A DNA stretch of 64,000 nt from Metridium senile (lineage: Eukaryota > Cnidaria > Anthozoa > Actiniaria > Metridiidae): positions 25,900,978-25,964,977 of the forward strand of contig OX459095.1 in the NCBI GenBank assembly GCA_949775045.1, in the 5' to 3' direction. Position 1 is the first letter of the stretch. Each line of letters begins with the position of its first letter. Under the pieces are notes generated by a model. It saw only the letters and a program-made list of their open reading frames with translations, did not search any database and was not told where the DNA came from. Positions 47,482 to 59,527 of the stretch are shown piece after piece. Made by a program: the position numbers and the translations under genes.

Positions 47482-50400
47482 GTAAGTATATACGGTTTGA
47501 AGAGAAATTCAATTCCAAGCGTTCTGTTCATTGACTAATCGTCAGGGAAAGGATGTAAACAATGAAAATGGGTTTCACTCGTTAGTTTGTCGTGACACAA
47601 GTTTTCCCTGACGCATATCAAACTTTGTCATATTGTTTGGTGTTCATTTCGAGGTGATAATTGTTTTAAATGGACCATTGGTTCGTGTTTTCACTCTGAG
47701 TGCATGCGCTTTTGAAGATATTATCATCCCAAACCGGCCATAGTTAGGCATCTTCATCAGTTGTCCGGTAGGACGTCTGGCCGTTCTTCTGATTGATCTT
47801 AACTTAATGTGGAGCAATCTAAAGTCCAAATTGCTTTGCTCAGCGACCCGAATGCTTGGAATTACATTTCTCAAGATAATCATGTTGACAAGCTTGCATA
47901 TTTATATATCCCTGAAATCAAACCAACACACAGCCATACTTTGAATCTCAAAAACTTTTGTGTTGTTTTTGATTCTCATTTCCAGTCAGTGGTACAAAGT
48001 ATTCTACACTACGACCCACAGCAAAAATGTCCCTCGACAAAAGAGATGTAACCACTTCACCAGAAACGTCCACAAGCATCTCTGAAGAAGATCCAAAAGT
48101 CTCAACAAAGACTTTAATAGGAGTAGGACTGGGTTCTGGTGTGCTTGTCCTAATGTTCTTGTCTTTGCTCTTTGTTTTTATCAAAAGAAGAAAGCAAATG
48201 AAGGAAAGGTACGTTGAAAACTAAAGGACCTTACAAATATGCAATTATAAATAGATGCTGACATCACTCAGACTGTTCATATTTCAGTTATAATAAAATA
48301 AAGGTTTTCTTGCTTGAATTTTAACAAGGAGTTTGGTAATGAAGAATACAAATTCTGAAACACGTGTTTTAATATATTTGAACATTACATGATTCACTCA
48401 AACTTAAGAAGATACTTCTGTACCGAGTTTTGGAACGCATTGTGAAGTAAAACCTGTCAAAGTTTTTGAAGCAGTTCTATATTATGTATTGCACCAAGGA
48501 CGTGTCTTTGATTATGCTCGTTCCGCAGGGGTTCCGCCATTAATGACCCGTGGGAGATTAACGTCAGTCAAGTAGAGTTACAGGAAGAGCTCGGTCAAGG
48601 AGCCTTTGGTAAAGTATGGAAAGGACGAATGGATAGAAATGCATGTGAAGCCCAACCAACTAAAACATCTTCAAACAAGGAAAAGCAAGACAGCAGGGCA
48701 AGCATGATTGTGGCTGTTAAAATGCTGCATGGTAAGTAAAATAAATGGTAATAATAACATATAATATATCCAAAGCACAGTCTCTTTATAAAGAACTATT
48801 TAAAGAAGTTATAAAATCTAAAATAAAACCTTAAGTTATCAAATGTTTTTCTTGCAGAAGGAGCATCAGAACAAGAACAGAGTGAATTTCTTCGAGAAAT
48901 CGAATTCATGAAAACTGTTGGTTACCATAGGAACGTCATTGCAATGGTTGCCTGTTGTACCAAAGAGGAACAAATGTTTTTAGTTGTGGAGTTTGCACAA
49001 CACGGTGATATGCTCTCTTTACTGAAAGACAAACGCAACAAGGTAAGTGTTATACAATTGAACAAGTTAGACAGTGGGATTTTTATGACTTGTTCTTGTT
49101 GTTTTTAGACGTACGTCAAATTTGCTCCGTCTTCAACCAATGAACCTTCAGCATCAAATTCCGATGTAGGCGATTTCAAGAAACAAAGTTTGGAACTTTT
49201 GTTGGAAGAGTTCATTTCACTCTCGTGGCAGATAGCACAGGGAATGGTATGTAGAAAATGGATTTAATGCGGTCATAGCCCAAGTCTCTTCTGGACATGT
49301 AGTATATCTAAGCTTGTCATGTTTCAAGTGCGGTGTTTTTGCTTGCATGCAATAACGATCATTTTGGATAAGTGATTCATAATTTCTTTTGGATCACACA
49401 AATCAAATTGTAAGTAGTTTGGTGACGTGCTAGATCAACTAAGTGTTATAATTACTGATGATATATATTCCACTCAAATGATGGACAATTTATATGCTTG
49501 ACCAGCTTCTTATGTTGTGTAGGAATACCTGTCCTCAAAAGGAATCGTTCACCGTGATCTCGCTGCACGCAACATTCTCGTCGCTGAAGGCCTTGTCATA
49601 AAAGTGGCTGATTTTGGACTCTCTCGTCAAGTGACCTATCAGGATAAATTGTATCAAGCACGGGGACGTCGGAAACTGCCTTTAAGATGGATGTCACCTG
49701 AAGCTCTTGAAGACCAGATATTTACCAGTAAAAGTGATGTGTAAGAAATTCAATTGATTATATTTGATATATATAATGGTTGCGCTATATTCAACAGCAG
49801 CAACTTCATTGATTTTATTTCATTTGTATAGGGTTTGTGCTCTATTCCACACTAGCAATTAATTCGATTGTGTTTCATCTGCATAGGGTTTGAGCTCTAT
49901 TCGACAGTGTTTTCAAGTAGCAATTTGATTTTTCAAGTGTTAAAGTCAATAATAATTTAATTTAGTATTTTTTTACAAGTGAATATTTATAGATCCAGCG
50001 CGCTCATTGGTCGAGATTTTCGTCATATTTTGTTATATTAACCTGTAGATTAATATAACTTTTGTAGCTTTTTTTTCAAAATGGCGACTAGTCGCAGAAG
50101 TCACGAACGAAGAAATCGTTGAAATGAAAGAAAATGCTATTCCCCAAAATACAAAATACGCGACAAAGTTAAAAATAAAGTTAAAGAATACGTGACAAAC
50201 TAGAAAAACTAGAACATTTTGTGAATGAATTTTGACTTGAAGAGCTCGCGCTACTGAGCATGTATACATTTTGTCTGCGCATGCGTGTATTTTTACGCTC
50301 AAAATTCATTTGCATAACTTCTTTCTATGTCGAGTGTAAAGATTTGACGTTGACATGGAACATTTGGTTTGCAATCTCATCATTAAAAGTAATGTCCTTG

Positions 50401-53219
50401 TACCGAAAAACTAAGGCATAAAGAGTCTACCTTCCACTAATGTGCTGTGGATAATTATTTCAATTGAATGCGCTACAGATGGAAAAATATCATGCATCAA
50501 AGTCAGTTCAAAGTGAGAAGTTGGATCAAAACTTCGCACTTTCAAGTAAATGTTTGGGCGCAACATTAAAATATAATACAAACCTAACAGTAGAAGTCAT
50601 TGCCAACACGATACTGCTTGGATTGGATCATATTAGGATCCGGAAATTTAAACACAATCGATCGTCAAATAATTCGCCATGTTGACTTCAACTTCAGCAC
50701 TTTTGCGTCCGATATTCCCGTTTTTCATTCTAGAAATTTTATACTTTTGACAGCGCCCCCCAGCAAATTTATTAAATATATGGCTTTTTCCATGTTTACT
50801 TTTTGCAAAACTGAACTTTTTAGGTAGAAAGTGATGGTCCCGTGATGTGATCTCAACCAATTTTGAGACGTGATTTCATGCATATTTCTACTCCAGAAAA
50901 CATGCGAATTTCATTGAGCTATTTATTACTCTAAAACTAAGTATAAATAACGGCTTTATAAAAAATGAACTCTTTGGATTCCATAATATCGCAATAGATA
51001 ATTATATCCTGAATAAATGTTTCATATTATAAAATATAGGTGGATAAATGTAGTCAAATTTGTCACAGTGCCACGAAGCCGAAACCATGTTGTAAACATT
51101 GCCCGAGATCATATCCAGGGACCACGAGTTTCTACCAAAATAGCTCAGTTTTGCAAAAAGTAAACATGAGAAAGGCCAATCTTTCAATAAATTTGCTGGG
51201 GGCGATGTCAAAGATAGAATAATCTGCGAGAATTTCGGACGATAAAGTGCTGAAGTAGAGGTAAATTTTCATTGCGAATTATATGATGATCGATTATGTT
51301 TAAAATTTCCTAATATAATCCAATCCACGCCGTATCGTGTTGGTAATGACTTCTACTTTTAGATTTACCTTATAACTCAAATTTAGAGCCCAAAAATTTA
51401 CTCGAAAGTACTGAGTTCTGGTCCTTTTTGCTACTTTACACTGACTTTGAAGCATGATATTTTTCCATCTGTAGTGCATTCAATTGAAATAATTATCCAC
51501 AGCACACTAATGGAAAGTAGGCTTTTCATTTCTTAGTATCTTGGTACTTCAACATTATTTTGAAGGATGAGATTTCAACCAAGTGTTCCATGTTAGCTTA
51601 AAATTCTTCCATTCGATAAGAAAGTTATGCAAATGATAAAAATACACGCATGCGCAGACAAAATGTACACATGCTGCGCTACTGACACCATCACACGATT
51701 CTTCAGTTTGATTGAGAAAGCAAGATTAAAAAACTGTTCTTGAACTTTTCTTAATTCCTCCGCCGTTACTCAGTTACTCGTTACTCAGTTACCGAATTGG
51801 CTCCGTGATTATCGTAGATCACTTCGCCTTCGGTACATAATTGTTAATTAGTAAATGGATATATTGTTTATGATCTGATATGAATACTGCTGTCTTATCA
51901 CAGATGGTCTTATGGTGTAGTTCTGTGGGAGATATACTCGATCGGTAAGTAATGCTAGAAAACATGAAGGAAGATCACTGCATTTGGCACTGACTAAAAG
52001 TACGTACAAATAAAATACTATAAAGATATTCTAAATATTGTCGAGGTCGGTGGATGCAAGTTCCAGGTTTGGTATTTCATTTCATTTCTGTCACCAGCCA
52101 GAAATATCAAAGCAACTGACAAATTAACAGAATATTGACTGGACAGAATATTACTTATTTTTGTGTGATTTCTATCTGACTGGTTTCCCACGTACGGTTT
52201 TGTTTGATAGGTAAGCTGCCCTACCGTACTCTCTATAACGAGCAACTTTTTCGCTTCCTTCAAAAAGGTAAAAGGATGGAAAAGCCGGATCTGTGCCCAG
52301 ACGACATGTAAGATACTTTAATGTAGATTAATATTATTCTAATGATTAAATATTTTATGTAAAATGATTTAATATTTATCTTAAATGATTTAATATTTTA
52401 TATAAAAACTATAAATTTCAACTTACTGTAACTTACAAATAAGAGTCTGAATCCCCCAAACCTCCCCCTCTCAACCCCATAAGTTACTATGTCTACATTA
52501 GATATGTCTCAGTTAAAACCCTACTCACATGTGTTTTGTCGAGAGAAGAATTCGCGAATTGTTTTTAAATCCCTCGTAGTATAAATATATAGCAAGGGGG
52601 AGAGCGAACTCTCGACCATCCATGACATATGCATCTAAGATTTGCCTTTTTCTTTATATTTACAATCAATCATGTAGAGTGCTTACACTATGTCCATGAA
52701 ATAAAATCTAAATAGTTACTAACTAATAGTTTTTATTTAGTGACTATTAGTGACTATCACTCAACTGGAACAGGTTTAGTAACAATACACAATGAATAAA
52801 GTATTAACTTTCTATGGTTTTGAGTATTTGATTTCCCTTGTGTATTGTTACTAAAGCTGTTCCAGTTGAGTGATAGTGACTAATAGTCACTAAATAAAAA
52901 CTATTAGGTAGGAACTATTTAGATTTTATTTTATGGACATAGTGTAAGCACTCTATAAATTCACGAGTACAAATAAAGTTATTTTATCTTTTCAAATGAA
53001 TTCTATTGTCTTTACCCTAGGTACAAAGTTATGCGGTGCTGCTGGAACGAGCATGCGCAGGAAAGACCATCTTTTAATGACGTAATCAAGACCATTGAGG
53101 CAGTGATGACACGAGAAAAGCCATATGTAGAGTTGATAGAAATGGCCGAAGGGAATGCTGAATATATGGTACCATTGGAGAACAGCGATGTCGATAGTGA
53201 CGTTTCTGATATGGTCTAA
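44621..53219 (+). CDS. CUB-domain receptor tyrosine kinase, 13 exons, N-terminus missing
   Basis: Spliced exons: 44621-44998, 45119-45469, 45751-46089, 46168-46518, 47125-47481, 47986-48208, 48529-48731, 48858-49042, 49109-49246, 49523-49740, 51904-51944, 52211-52307, 53021-53219. All junctions are GT-AG, and phases match throughout, giving 1025 codons plus stop with no frame break. Product: five extracellular CUB domains, a short linker, one transmembrane helix and an intracellular tyrosine kinase, hence a cell-surface receptor signalling by tyrosine phosphorylation. Exon 1 starts in phase 1 with a CUB domain, so at least a signal-peptide exon lies upstream and was not found. CUB repeats joined to a kinase are not a standard vertebrate receptor architecture; the ligand is unknown. 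An alternative is that some CUB exons are skipped in mature transcripts, since all five are phase 1 to phase 1. Confidence 0.9.
47540..47613. repeat. Short inverted repeat in intron 5
   Basis: CGTCAGGGAAA near 47540 is matched by TTTCCCTGACG ending near 47613. This is possibly a remnant of a small element. The rest of introns 4 and 5 shows nothing recognisable. Confidence 0.4.
47986..48208 (+). CDS. Juxtamembrane and transmembrane exon of the receptor kinase
   Basis: Encodes a Ser/Thr-rich stalk ([15 protein letters not shown]), then a hydrophobic segment [20 protein letters not shown] followed by the stop-transfer charges KRRKQMKER. It ends in phase 2, and the next exon continues with DPWEI and the kinase domain. 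Confidence 0.88.
48529..53219 (+). CDS. Tyrosine kinase domain and short tail
   Basis: Seen: glycine loop [11 protein letters not shown], catalytic lysine in VAVKML, helix-C glutamate in FLREIEFM, hinge [12 protein letters not shown], a modest kinase insert (about 45 residues, exon 9), HRDLAARN catalytic loop, DFGLSR, activation loop with Tyr residues in [34 protein letters not shown], and [14 protein letters not shown]. All catalytic residues are present, so it should be active. HRDLAARN and LRWMSPE are tyrosine-kinase signatures; the insert recalls FGFR/PDGFR-like kinases. The 40-residue tail holds YVELIEM and EYMVPLE, plausible SH2-domain docking tyrosines. Exon 11 is only 41 bp and lies beyond a 2.16-kb intron carrying a foldback element. 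Confidence 0.9.
50257..51675. mobile_element. 1419-bp foldback element in intron 10, 9-bp duplication GCGCTACTG
   Basis: Arms of roughly 570-610 bp (about 50257-50870 and 51105-51675) are imperfect reverse complements. The ends read AGCATGTATACATTTTGTC and its complement GACAAAATGTACACATGCT with one difference. GCGCTACTG flanks both sides (50248-50256, 51676-51684). A 9-bp duplication again suggests a Mutator-type mobiliser. No coding sequence. The intron splice sites are intact. Confidence 0.8.
52677..52953. mobile_element. 277-bp MITE in intron 12, TA target site
   Basis: GAGTGCTTACACTATGTCCA at 52677 matches TGGACATAGTGTAAGCACTC ending at 52953, with arms of about 118 bp each (left to about 52794; right from about 52838). 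TA flanks both ends (52675-52676, 52954-52955), as in Tc1/mariner-type elements. It sits 68 bp upstream of the last exon. Confidence 0.8.
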
Positions 53220-54992
53220 GTAAATCTTTTGTAACCGAGCCTACACGGCACACCGCAAAACTTGTTAGCATTAAGCCCGTGCATATCTGCAATGCGGTGA
53301 CGCGCAAAAAGTACATAAGCTTCAGTCAAAAGTTCCATTTGGTGAAATAATTTTGCCCTGAAATCAAAGTAATTTTTGAAGTTTGTGAAATTAATCTTCA
53401 GTATTAGCAAGCTATAAACAAGGCAATAATTTTAGAACTGCTAGATTTTTAAAGTTAAAATTGCAAATAGAACAGTATTCTTTTTTTTTTCATCAATAAT
53501 TGTAATTTCAAGTTCGGCATCGAAACGTGGTGTCATTTCATTAGTTTTCCAGCTTCACGACTACGCGACTAGACCTAAAAGGAGTATGGGTAGAAATCAC
53601 TGATCAAGCAGTAAGCTGCATATATTATCAACATATTGAGCTCTCAGTTCCTTTTTCCTATTAGATTTACGCTGGCGATTGATTTGGATGACACAAATCC
53701 TCTGCATGAATTGAAAAACTAAAGAAGTAGCTATTTACTTGTAGATATCTCCACGCTCTATACAAGTGTTTATTTCTTTGCACAGCGAAAGCACACATTC
53801 ATTCATGTACTCGCCATATTTCAGCATATTCTATAGCTCGTGCTAAAAAATGTCTTGCTTCAGTGATTTATACCCATACTCCCGGCGCTTGGGCTAGTCG
53901 CGTAGTCACGAAGCCGGTTAGAGAAAATGTTTTTTCAAATGACTGTATTCATGGATGAAGCACAAGCCCCAACTAGCCAGGACATGAAGTGCATAATGTC
54001 ATGATTTTCTGATGAAAAAGTTTGCTTCAACAACGTCCTTCAAAAGAACGACTAATAGAAAGATTTCGCACATTAAACCTACATCGTACAAAGATTATTA
54101 AAGGGAGGGGTACCCTGTACTTTTTATGAAACCCGCTTTTGAGCCTCAAGCTTGAAAAATATATTAAAGAAACTTAGTTGTTATTATTATTATTATTGTA
54201 TAGTTTCGTGTGTGATAAAACCTCTTAAGATAGTCATTGCCATAAGTATATGTTGTGGCTAGTAAATAGCTGGATAACATGATATTGCAATAGTGTAGAT
54301 CATTATAAAACCAAAGATTGACAATTTAACTTCTCACAATACAATTATTGTAATTTGTACACTACCAGGACTAGGCAGGACTGTAGTTTGACTTGTACTA
54401 GAAAGTACGGACCTTAGTAATGATAGTGGTTTTGTAAGGAATTCCTTCTACCAACCACAGCTACTAAGGAAAGTCTTTCTGGTCAAGCAGACTGAGCTCT
54501 AGAATTCGTGTGTTCAATTGTAATAAGTATTAAACGAGTAAGTTGCAATTCATTAGTGTGTCTTCACTTGGTTCCTAATCTATCATTTGAGATATAGTCA
54601 ACATATTAATCATTTTTATAGTGTTTTCTCACATTTTATGCGGTTTTCGATGGATTACAAAATCATAGAAAGCTGCCTATCCCGGTCAGGTTAGAGCATT
54701 AACGCACTAATATTTCCCCTCGGGGTTACGCTAACAAGTTGTGTATGTTCACTTCACACTGATTGGCTAGCTTCCTCTGAAGCGTTTACTTAGGTGTAGA
54801 GACCTGCAAAACATATTAGAACAAGACAACTAGCGTTTGACGTGTAGACAGTATAAATAGTGTCACCTTATTAGTAAGAACAAATTTTGTGTATACGCGT
54901 GAAATGTTCTACTTTTAGGCCGCTTCGTATATTGGCGAAGTGCGACTTTCTAAATTCATTTAAGAATGACGGAGCAACTGTTCCATCTCGAA
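53220..54992. other. 3' flank of receptor kinase gene and spacer to the tRNA array
   Basis: Contains a foldback element (about 53553-53913), ATTAAA-type possible poly(A) signals (about 54098, 54164) and a short TTA microsatellite (about 54180). From about 54790 the sequence belongs to the tRNA repeat unit (GTGTAGACAGT, GTGTCAC.TTATT). No other gene recognised. Confidence 0.5.
53553..53913. mobile_element. Imperfect foldback element of about 360 bp
   Basis: CTTCACGACTACGCGACTAG at 53553 is matched by CTAGTCGCGTAGTCACGAAG at 53894-53913, and pairing continues inward through GGAGTATGGGTA.AAATCACTGA. One side has an extra GC-rich segment. The target duplication is not identified. Confidence 0.6.
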
Positions 54993-55064
54993 GGCCCGTT
55001 GGTCTAGTAGTATGATTCTCGCTTCGGGTGCGAGAGGTCCCGGGTTCAACTCCCGGACGGGCCC
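54993..55064 (+). tRNA. tRNA-Pro(CGG), array gene 1
   Basis: Acceptor arms GGCCCGT/ACGGGCC pair fully. Anticodon stem CTCGC/GCGAG with loop TTCGGGT gives anticodon CGG. T-loop GGTTCAACTCC carries the B box. A T-run follows at about 55076. No CCA is encoded, as in eukaryotes. Confidence 0.93.
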
Positions 55065-55232
55065 CAATTGGAAATATTTTTTTGCGCATCTGCCAGACAA
55101 AGTAGTAGTAAAGCGATCAACGTACCAAGATAACAAAAATAACAAAATAAAAATACCACATATTCTGTCTCTTTTCAATGGTGTTTACCATCGAGAGAAC
55201 TTCAAACTGGTATTCTGGTTCAACACACAAAA

Positions 55233-55304
55233 GGGCCCGTCCGGGAATTGAACCCGGGACCTCTCGCACCCTAAGCGAGAATCATACCACTAGACCAACG
55301 GGCC
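55233..55304 (-). tRNA. tRNA-Pro(AGG), array gene 2
   Basis: 72 nt with fully paired arms; loop TTAGGGT gives anticodon AGG. On this strand the gene is followed directly by TTTT (Pol III terminator). It faces gene 1 tail to tail across 168 bp. Confidence 0.93.
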
Positions 55305-55621
55305 TTTTGCTAACAATTTACAATTCTCTTTGCTTCTGTTTGTGCTGTTTTGTGCGCATGTCTTAAGCAACGTTTTCAATAATAAGAACACCTACAAATT
55401 GCAACTGATCATTACGTCTGTTTCAAGTACCTCATTACACAACTTCTGATTCACAAGATGAGATTGATTATTTTGAGTTTAGTACAGCCCGTTGTAATGC
55501 GATAGACGTACCAAGAAACAACAAAACAATACCATAAGATTTGCCTCTACATTGCGACTACTTTGTTTACAATCGTGGCTTGAATTGATCTTGAAACTAG
55601 CCTGCAGGCTAAACGCAAAAA

Positions 55622-55694
55622 GGGCCCGTCCGGGAATTGAACCCGTGACCTCTCGCACCCTAAGCGAGAATCCGTACCACGAGTCCAACGGGCC
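55622..55694 (-). pseudogene. tRNA-Pro(AGG) pseudogene, array gene 3
   Basis: 73 nt. The anticodon arm (AGG) and acceptor are intact. The D arm is altered (GGACTCGTGGTACGG with one extra base, against GGTCTAGTGGTATG), and the T stem has CACGG in place of CCCGG. The changes hit the A box, so loss of function is likely. Confidence 0.7.
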
Positions 55695-55808
55695 TGTTCT
55701 TAATAATTCACAATCCTCTGTGTGTTTTTGTTTGTGCTGTCACTATTTTCTTTTCCCAAAGTATGTATAAAACATTACCAGTTTAACCAAGTATTGATTC
55801 AACTAAAA

Positions 55809-55880
55809 GGCCCGTTGGTCTAGTGGTATGATTCTCGCTTAGGGTGCGAGAGGTCCCGGGTTCAATTCCCGGACGGGCCC
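55809..55880 (+). tRNA. tRNA-Pro(AGG), array gene 4
   Basis: All four arms pair and loop TTAGGGT reads AGG. The D loop is TAGTGGTATG, as in the other AGG genes. TTTTT lies about 15 bp downstream. Confidence 0.93.
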
Positions 55881-56753
55881 CAAGTGGTATTCATTTTTGC
55901 GCATGTGCTAAACAAATTGAGCTATTTCAATATTCGCGCCAGTCCCTTACAGAGCGAGTATAAATAAGAGCTCAAAATCTCATTCGGCCCACTTCGCGAA
56001 AGACTGCTATACGGTCAAGGTCATACCAATGGCCTCTTTTAATACCACCTTTCCCTTTCCTTTCACGCTTGCAAACTCATGCTACCGCGCTTGTATTTCC
56101 CCTCCCGCCCGTTCCCAGTGGTTGATTTCACTTTCAACCCATACAAGCATGGTTGCATTTCTCCATCTCTTATTAAGCGAGCGTGAAAGGGACTGCCACG
56201 AATAGTATACTATGACATCACATGAAAACAATCTATTGTTTTAAAGTGCATCTCACCCCTGATACAATACTTTCTGTATCAATTCTACATTAAGTGAATA
56301 GTGAAATATTTCTTGATTTGAGTTTTATGTTGATGACTGTGACGTCATACCAGGCTTCATTAAATATACCAACTTTAACATGCTCACACAAACAGTATTA
56401 AAAAGACATCATAATTATACAAAGTTAAATGTAAATTTGGTGCGTAATAATTACCAGTGTTTAGTGTTATGATTAAAACAAGTACACGCAAATGCCTGGT
56501 ATGACTTATTTATAACGTTCAACTTTGGTTTGTATTGCATTGATATTTTTAAAGTGTTGGTACATATTAGGAAAATACAAGTATGAAACTAGCGTGTGAC
56601 GTGTAGACAGTTTTAGTAGTGTCACTTATTATATTAGTAAGAAACAATTTTGTGTATACGCGTGAAATGGTCTAGTTTTAGGCCTTCGTTTATTGGCGAA
56701 GTTCGACTTCCTAAATTCATTGGAGAATGACGGAGAAATTGTTCCATCTCGAA

Positions 56754-56825
56754 GGCCGGTTGGTCTAGTAGTATGATTCTCGCTTCGGGTGCGAGAGGTC
56801 CCGGGTTCAATTCCCGGACGGGCCC
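56754..56825 (+). tRNA. tRNA-Pro(CGG) with an acceptor mismatch, array gene 5
   Basis: Loop TTCGGGT reads CGG. The acceptor starts GGCCGGT instead of GGCCCGT, so position 5 no longer pairs. A hAT-like element starts 5 bp after the gene, and its target duplication CCCCAATT includes the last tRNA bases, removing the normal downstream T-run. Function is doubtful. Confidence 0.8.
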
Positions 56826-56830
56826 CAATT

Positions 56831-57159
56831 AACACAGCGGTCAAACGACTACGCATGCGTGTCAAAATTTTCACAGCGCTAAATTTTGGATTGTAAAAGT
56901 GTTTGAAGTCGATTTATAAGAAATTCCCTGAATATATAAGCTTGAAGTTTCGTGTACATAACCTTTGTTATATTTTAAAGCTACCATGAGTCTATACTTT
57001 TGTATTTTTGTTTATATTTTGAGAAAAAAGCGATGAAAGTCGTCCAATCCATCGTTTTTTATAGAGTCCGTGCGAAAATTAAGCCTTGGAACGAGGTTAG
57101 TGCTGGATCATTTTCCTTGTTTTTTTTTGCGCATGCGTAGTCGTTTGACCGCTGTGTTG
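56831..57159. mobile_element. hAT-like MITE, 329 bp, 8-bp duplication CCCCAATT
   Basis: AACACAGCGGTCAAACGACT at the left is matched by AGTCGTTTGACCGCTGTGTT at the right (first terminal base differs). CCCCAATT lies on both sides (56823-56830, 57160-57167). Sister units of the array have one uninterrupted CCCCAATTGG at this place, which confirms the empty site. Confidence 0.85.
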
Positions 57160-57383
57160 CCCCAATTGGTATTAATGTTTGCGCATGTGCAAAACAAATG
57201 GAACTATTTCACTATGACATGACATGAAAACAGTCAATTGTTTTAAAGTGCATCTCACCCCTAATACAATACTTTCTGTATCGATTCTACATGAAGTGAA
57301 TAGTTGAATAGAGAAACATTTCTTGATTTGAGTGATGCGTCTTGAAGTTATAAGTGTTTATACAGAGTATATAGTTCAATGTA

Positions 57384-57500
<117 letters not shown>

Positions 57501-57818
57501 TTTGGTGCGTTATAATTACCAGTGTTTAGTGTTATTATTAAAACATGTACACGCAAATGCCTGGTATGACTTATTTATAATTTTTTGGTTTGAATGGCAT
57601 TGATATTTTTAGAGTGTGCAGTGGGTACATATTAGGAAAAGAAAAGTTCGAATCTACCGTGTGACGTGTAGACAGTTTTAGTAGTGTCACTTATTTTATT
57701 AGTAAGAAACAATTTTGTGTATACGAGTGAAATGGTCTACTTTTAGGCCTTCGTTTATTGGCGAAGTTTGACTTTCTAAATTCATTTGAGAATGACGGAG
57801 CAACTGTTCTATCTGGAA

Positions 57819-57890
57819 GGCCCGTTGGTCTAGTAGTATGATTCTCGCCTCGGGTGCGAGAGGTCCCGGGTTCAATTCCCGGACGGGCCC
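57819..57890 (+). tRNA. tRNA-Pro(CGG), array gene 6
   Basis: All stems are intact. The anticodon loop is CTCGGGT, anticodon CGG with C at position 32 instead of T. The flank ends CTATCTGGAA, the uninterrupted site that carries an insertion at 59520. Confidence 0.92.
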
Positions 57891-57951
57891 CAATTGGAAA
57901 TATTTTTTTTGCGCATGTCCCCAACAAAGTATTAGTAAAGCGATCAACGTA

Positions 57952-58092
57952 GAGTACAAACACTAAAAGTGTGCAATACTTTGTACTATTTACCACTAAA
58001 TAGTGTTGATTAAACAATAGAGAACAAAAGAATTTGCATAATTTAGCAGTATTTAGTGGTATTTATGTTGCACACTTTTAGTGTTTGTACTC
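57952..58092. mobile_element. 141-bp MITE, TA target site, array copy A
   Basis: GAGTACAAACACTAAAAGTG at the left and its complement at the right, flanked by TA. Units near 55118 and 63411 read CAACGTACCAAGAT without it, which are empty sites. Confidence 0.88.
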
Positions 58093-58224
58093 TACCAAGA
58101 TTACAAAAATAACATAACAAAAATAACAAAACAAAAATACCGCAAATTCTGTCTCTACTCTATTTTGTTTACCATCGAGGCTTATACGGAACTTCAAATT
58201 GGTCTGCTGGTTCAACACAAAAAA

Positions 58225-58296
58225 GGGCCCGTCCGGGAATTGAACCCGGGACCTCTCGCACCCTAAGCGAGAATCATACCACTAGACCAACGGGCC
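58225..58296 (-). tRNA. tRNA-Pro(AGG), array gene 7
   Basis: Same sequence as gene 2 by eye; AGG anticodon, followed by TTTT on its strand. Confidence 0.93.
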
Positions 58297-58612
58297 TGTT
58301 GCTCACTTTTTACAATTCTCTTTGCTTCTGTTTGTGCTGTTTTGTGCGCATGTCTTAAGAAATGTTTTCAATAATAAGAACACCTACAAATTGCAACTGA
58401 TCATTACGTCTGTTTCAAGTACTTCATTACACAACTTCTGATTCACAAGATGAGATTGATTATTTCGAGTTTAGTACAGCCCGTTGTAATGCGATAGACG
58501 TACCAAGAAACAACAAAACATACCATAAGATTTGCCTCTACATTGCGACTACTTTGTTTACAATCGAGGCTTGTATTGATCTTGAAACTGGTCTGCAGGC
58601 TAAACGCAAAAA

Positions 58613-58684
58613 GGGCCCGTCCGGGAATTGAACCCAGGACCTCTCGCACCCTAAGCGAGAATCATACCACTAGACCAACGGGCC
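58613..58684 (-). tRNA. tRNA-Pro(AGG), array gene 8
   Basis: AGG anticodon. The T stem has CTGGG in place of CCGGG, leaving a G-U wobble, so the arm can still form. Followed by TTTTTGCG on its strand. Confidence 0.9.
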
Positions 58685-58798
58685 TGTTCTAAATTTTTCA
58701 CAATCCTTTGTGTGTTTCCGTTTGTGCTGTCACTGTTTTCTTTTCCCAAAGTATGTATAAAACATTACCAGTTTAACCAAGTATTGATTCAACTAAAA

Positions 58799-58870
58799 GG
58801 CCCGTTGGTCTAGTGGTATGATTCTCGCTTAGGGTGCGAGAGGTCCTGGGTTCAATTCCCGGACGGGCCC
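58799..58870 (+). tRNA. tRNA-Pro(AGG), array gene 9
   Basis: AGG anticodon. It carries the same T-stem C to T change as gene 8, which lies on the opposite strand, hinting at gene conversion between neighbours. TTTTT is downstream. Confidence 0.9.
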
Positions 58871-59091
58871 AAATTGGTATTAATTTTTGCGCATGTGCAA
58901 AACCAATGGAAATATTTCACTATGACATCACATGAAAACAGTCTATTGTTTTAAAGTGCATCTCACCCCTAATACAATACTTTCTGTATCGATTCTACAT
59001 GAAGTGAATAGTTGAATAGAGAAACATTTCTTGATTTGAGTGATGCGTCTTGAAGTTATAAGTGTTTATACAGAGTATATAGTTCAATGTA

Positions 59092-59211
<120 letters not shown>

Positions 59212-59527
59212 TTTGGTGCGTTATAATTACCAGTGTTTAGTGTTATTATTAAAACATGTACACGCAAATGCCTGGTATGACTTATTTATAATTTTTTGGT
59301 TTGAATGGCATTGATATTTTTAGAGTGTGCAGTGGGTACATATTAGGAAAAGAAAAGTTTGAATCTACCGTGTGACGTGTAGACAGTTTTAGTAGTGTCA
59401 CTTATTTTATTAGTAAGAAACAATTTTGTGTATACGCGTGAAATGGTCTACTTTTAGGCATTCGTTTATTGGCGAAGTTTGACTTTCTAAATTCATTTGA
59501 GAATGACGGAGCAACTGTTCTATCTGG

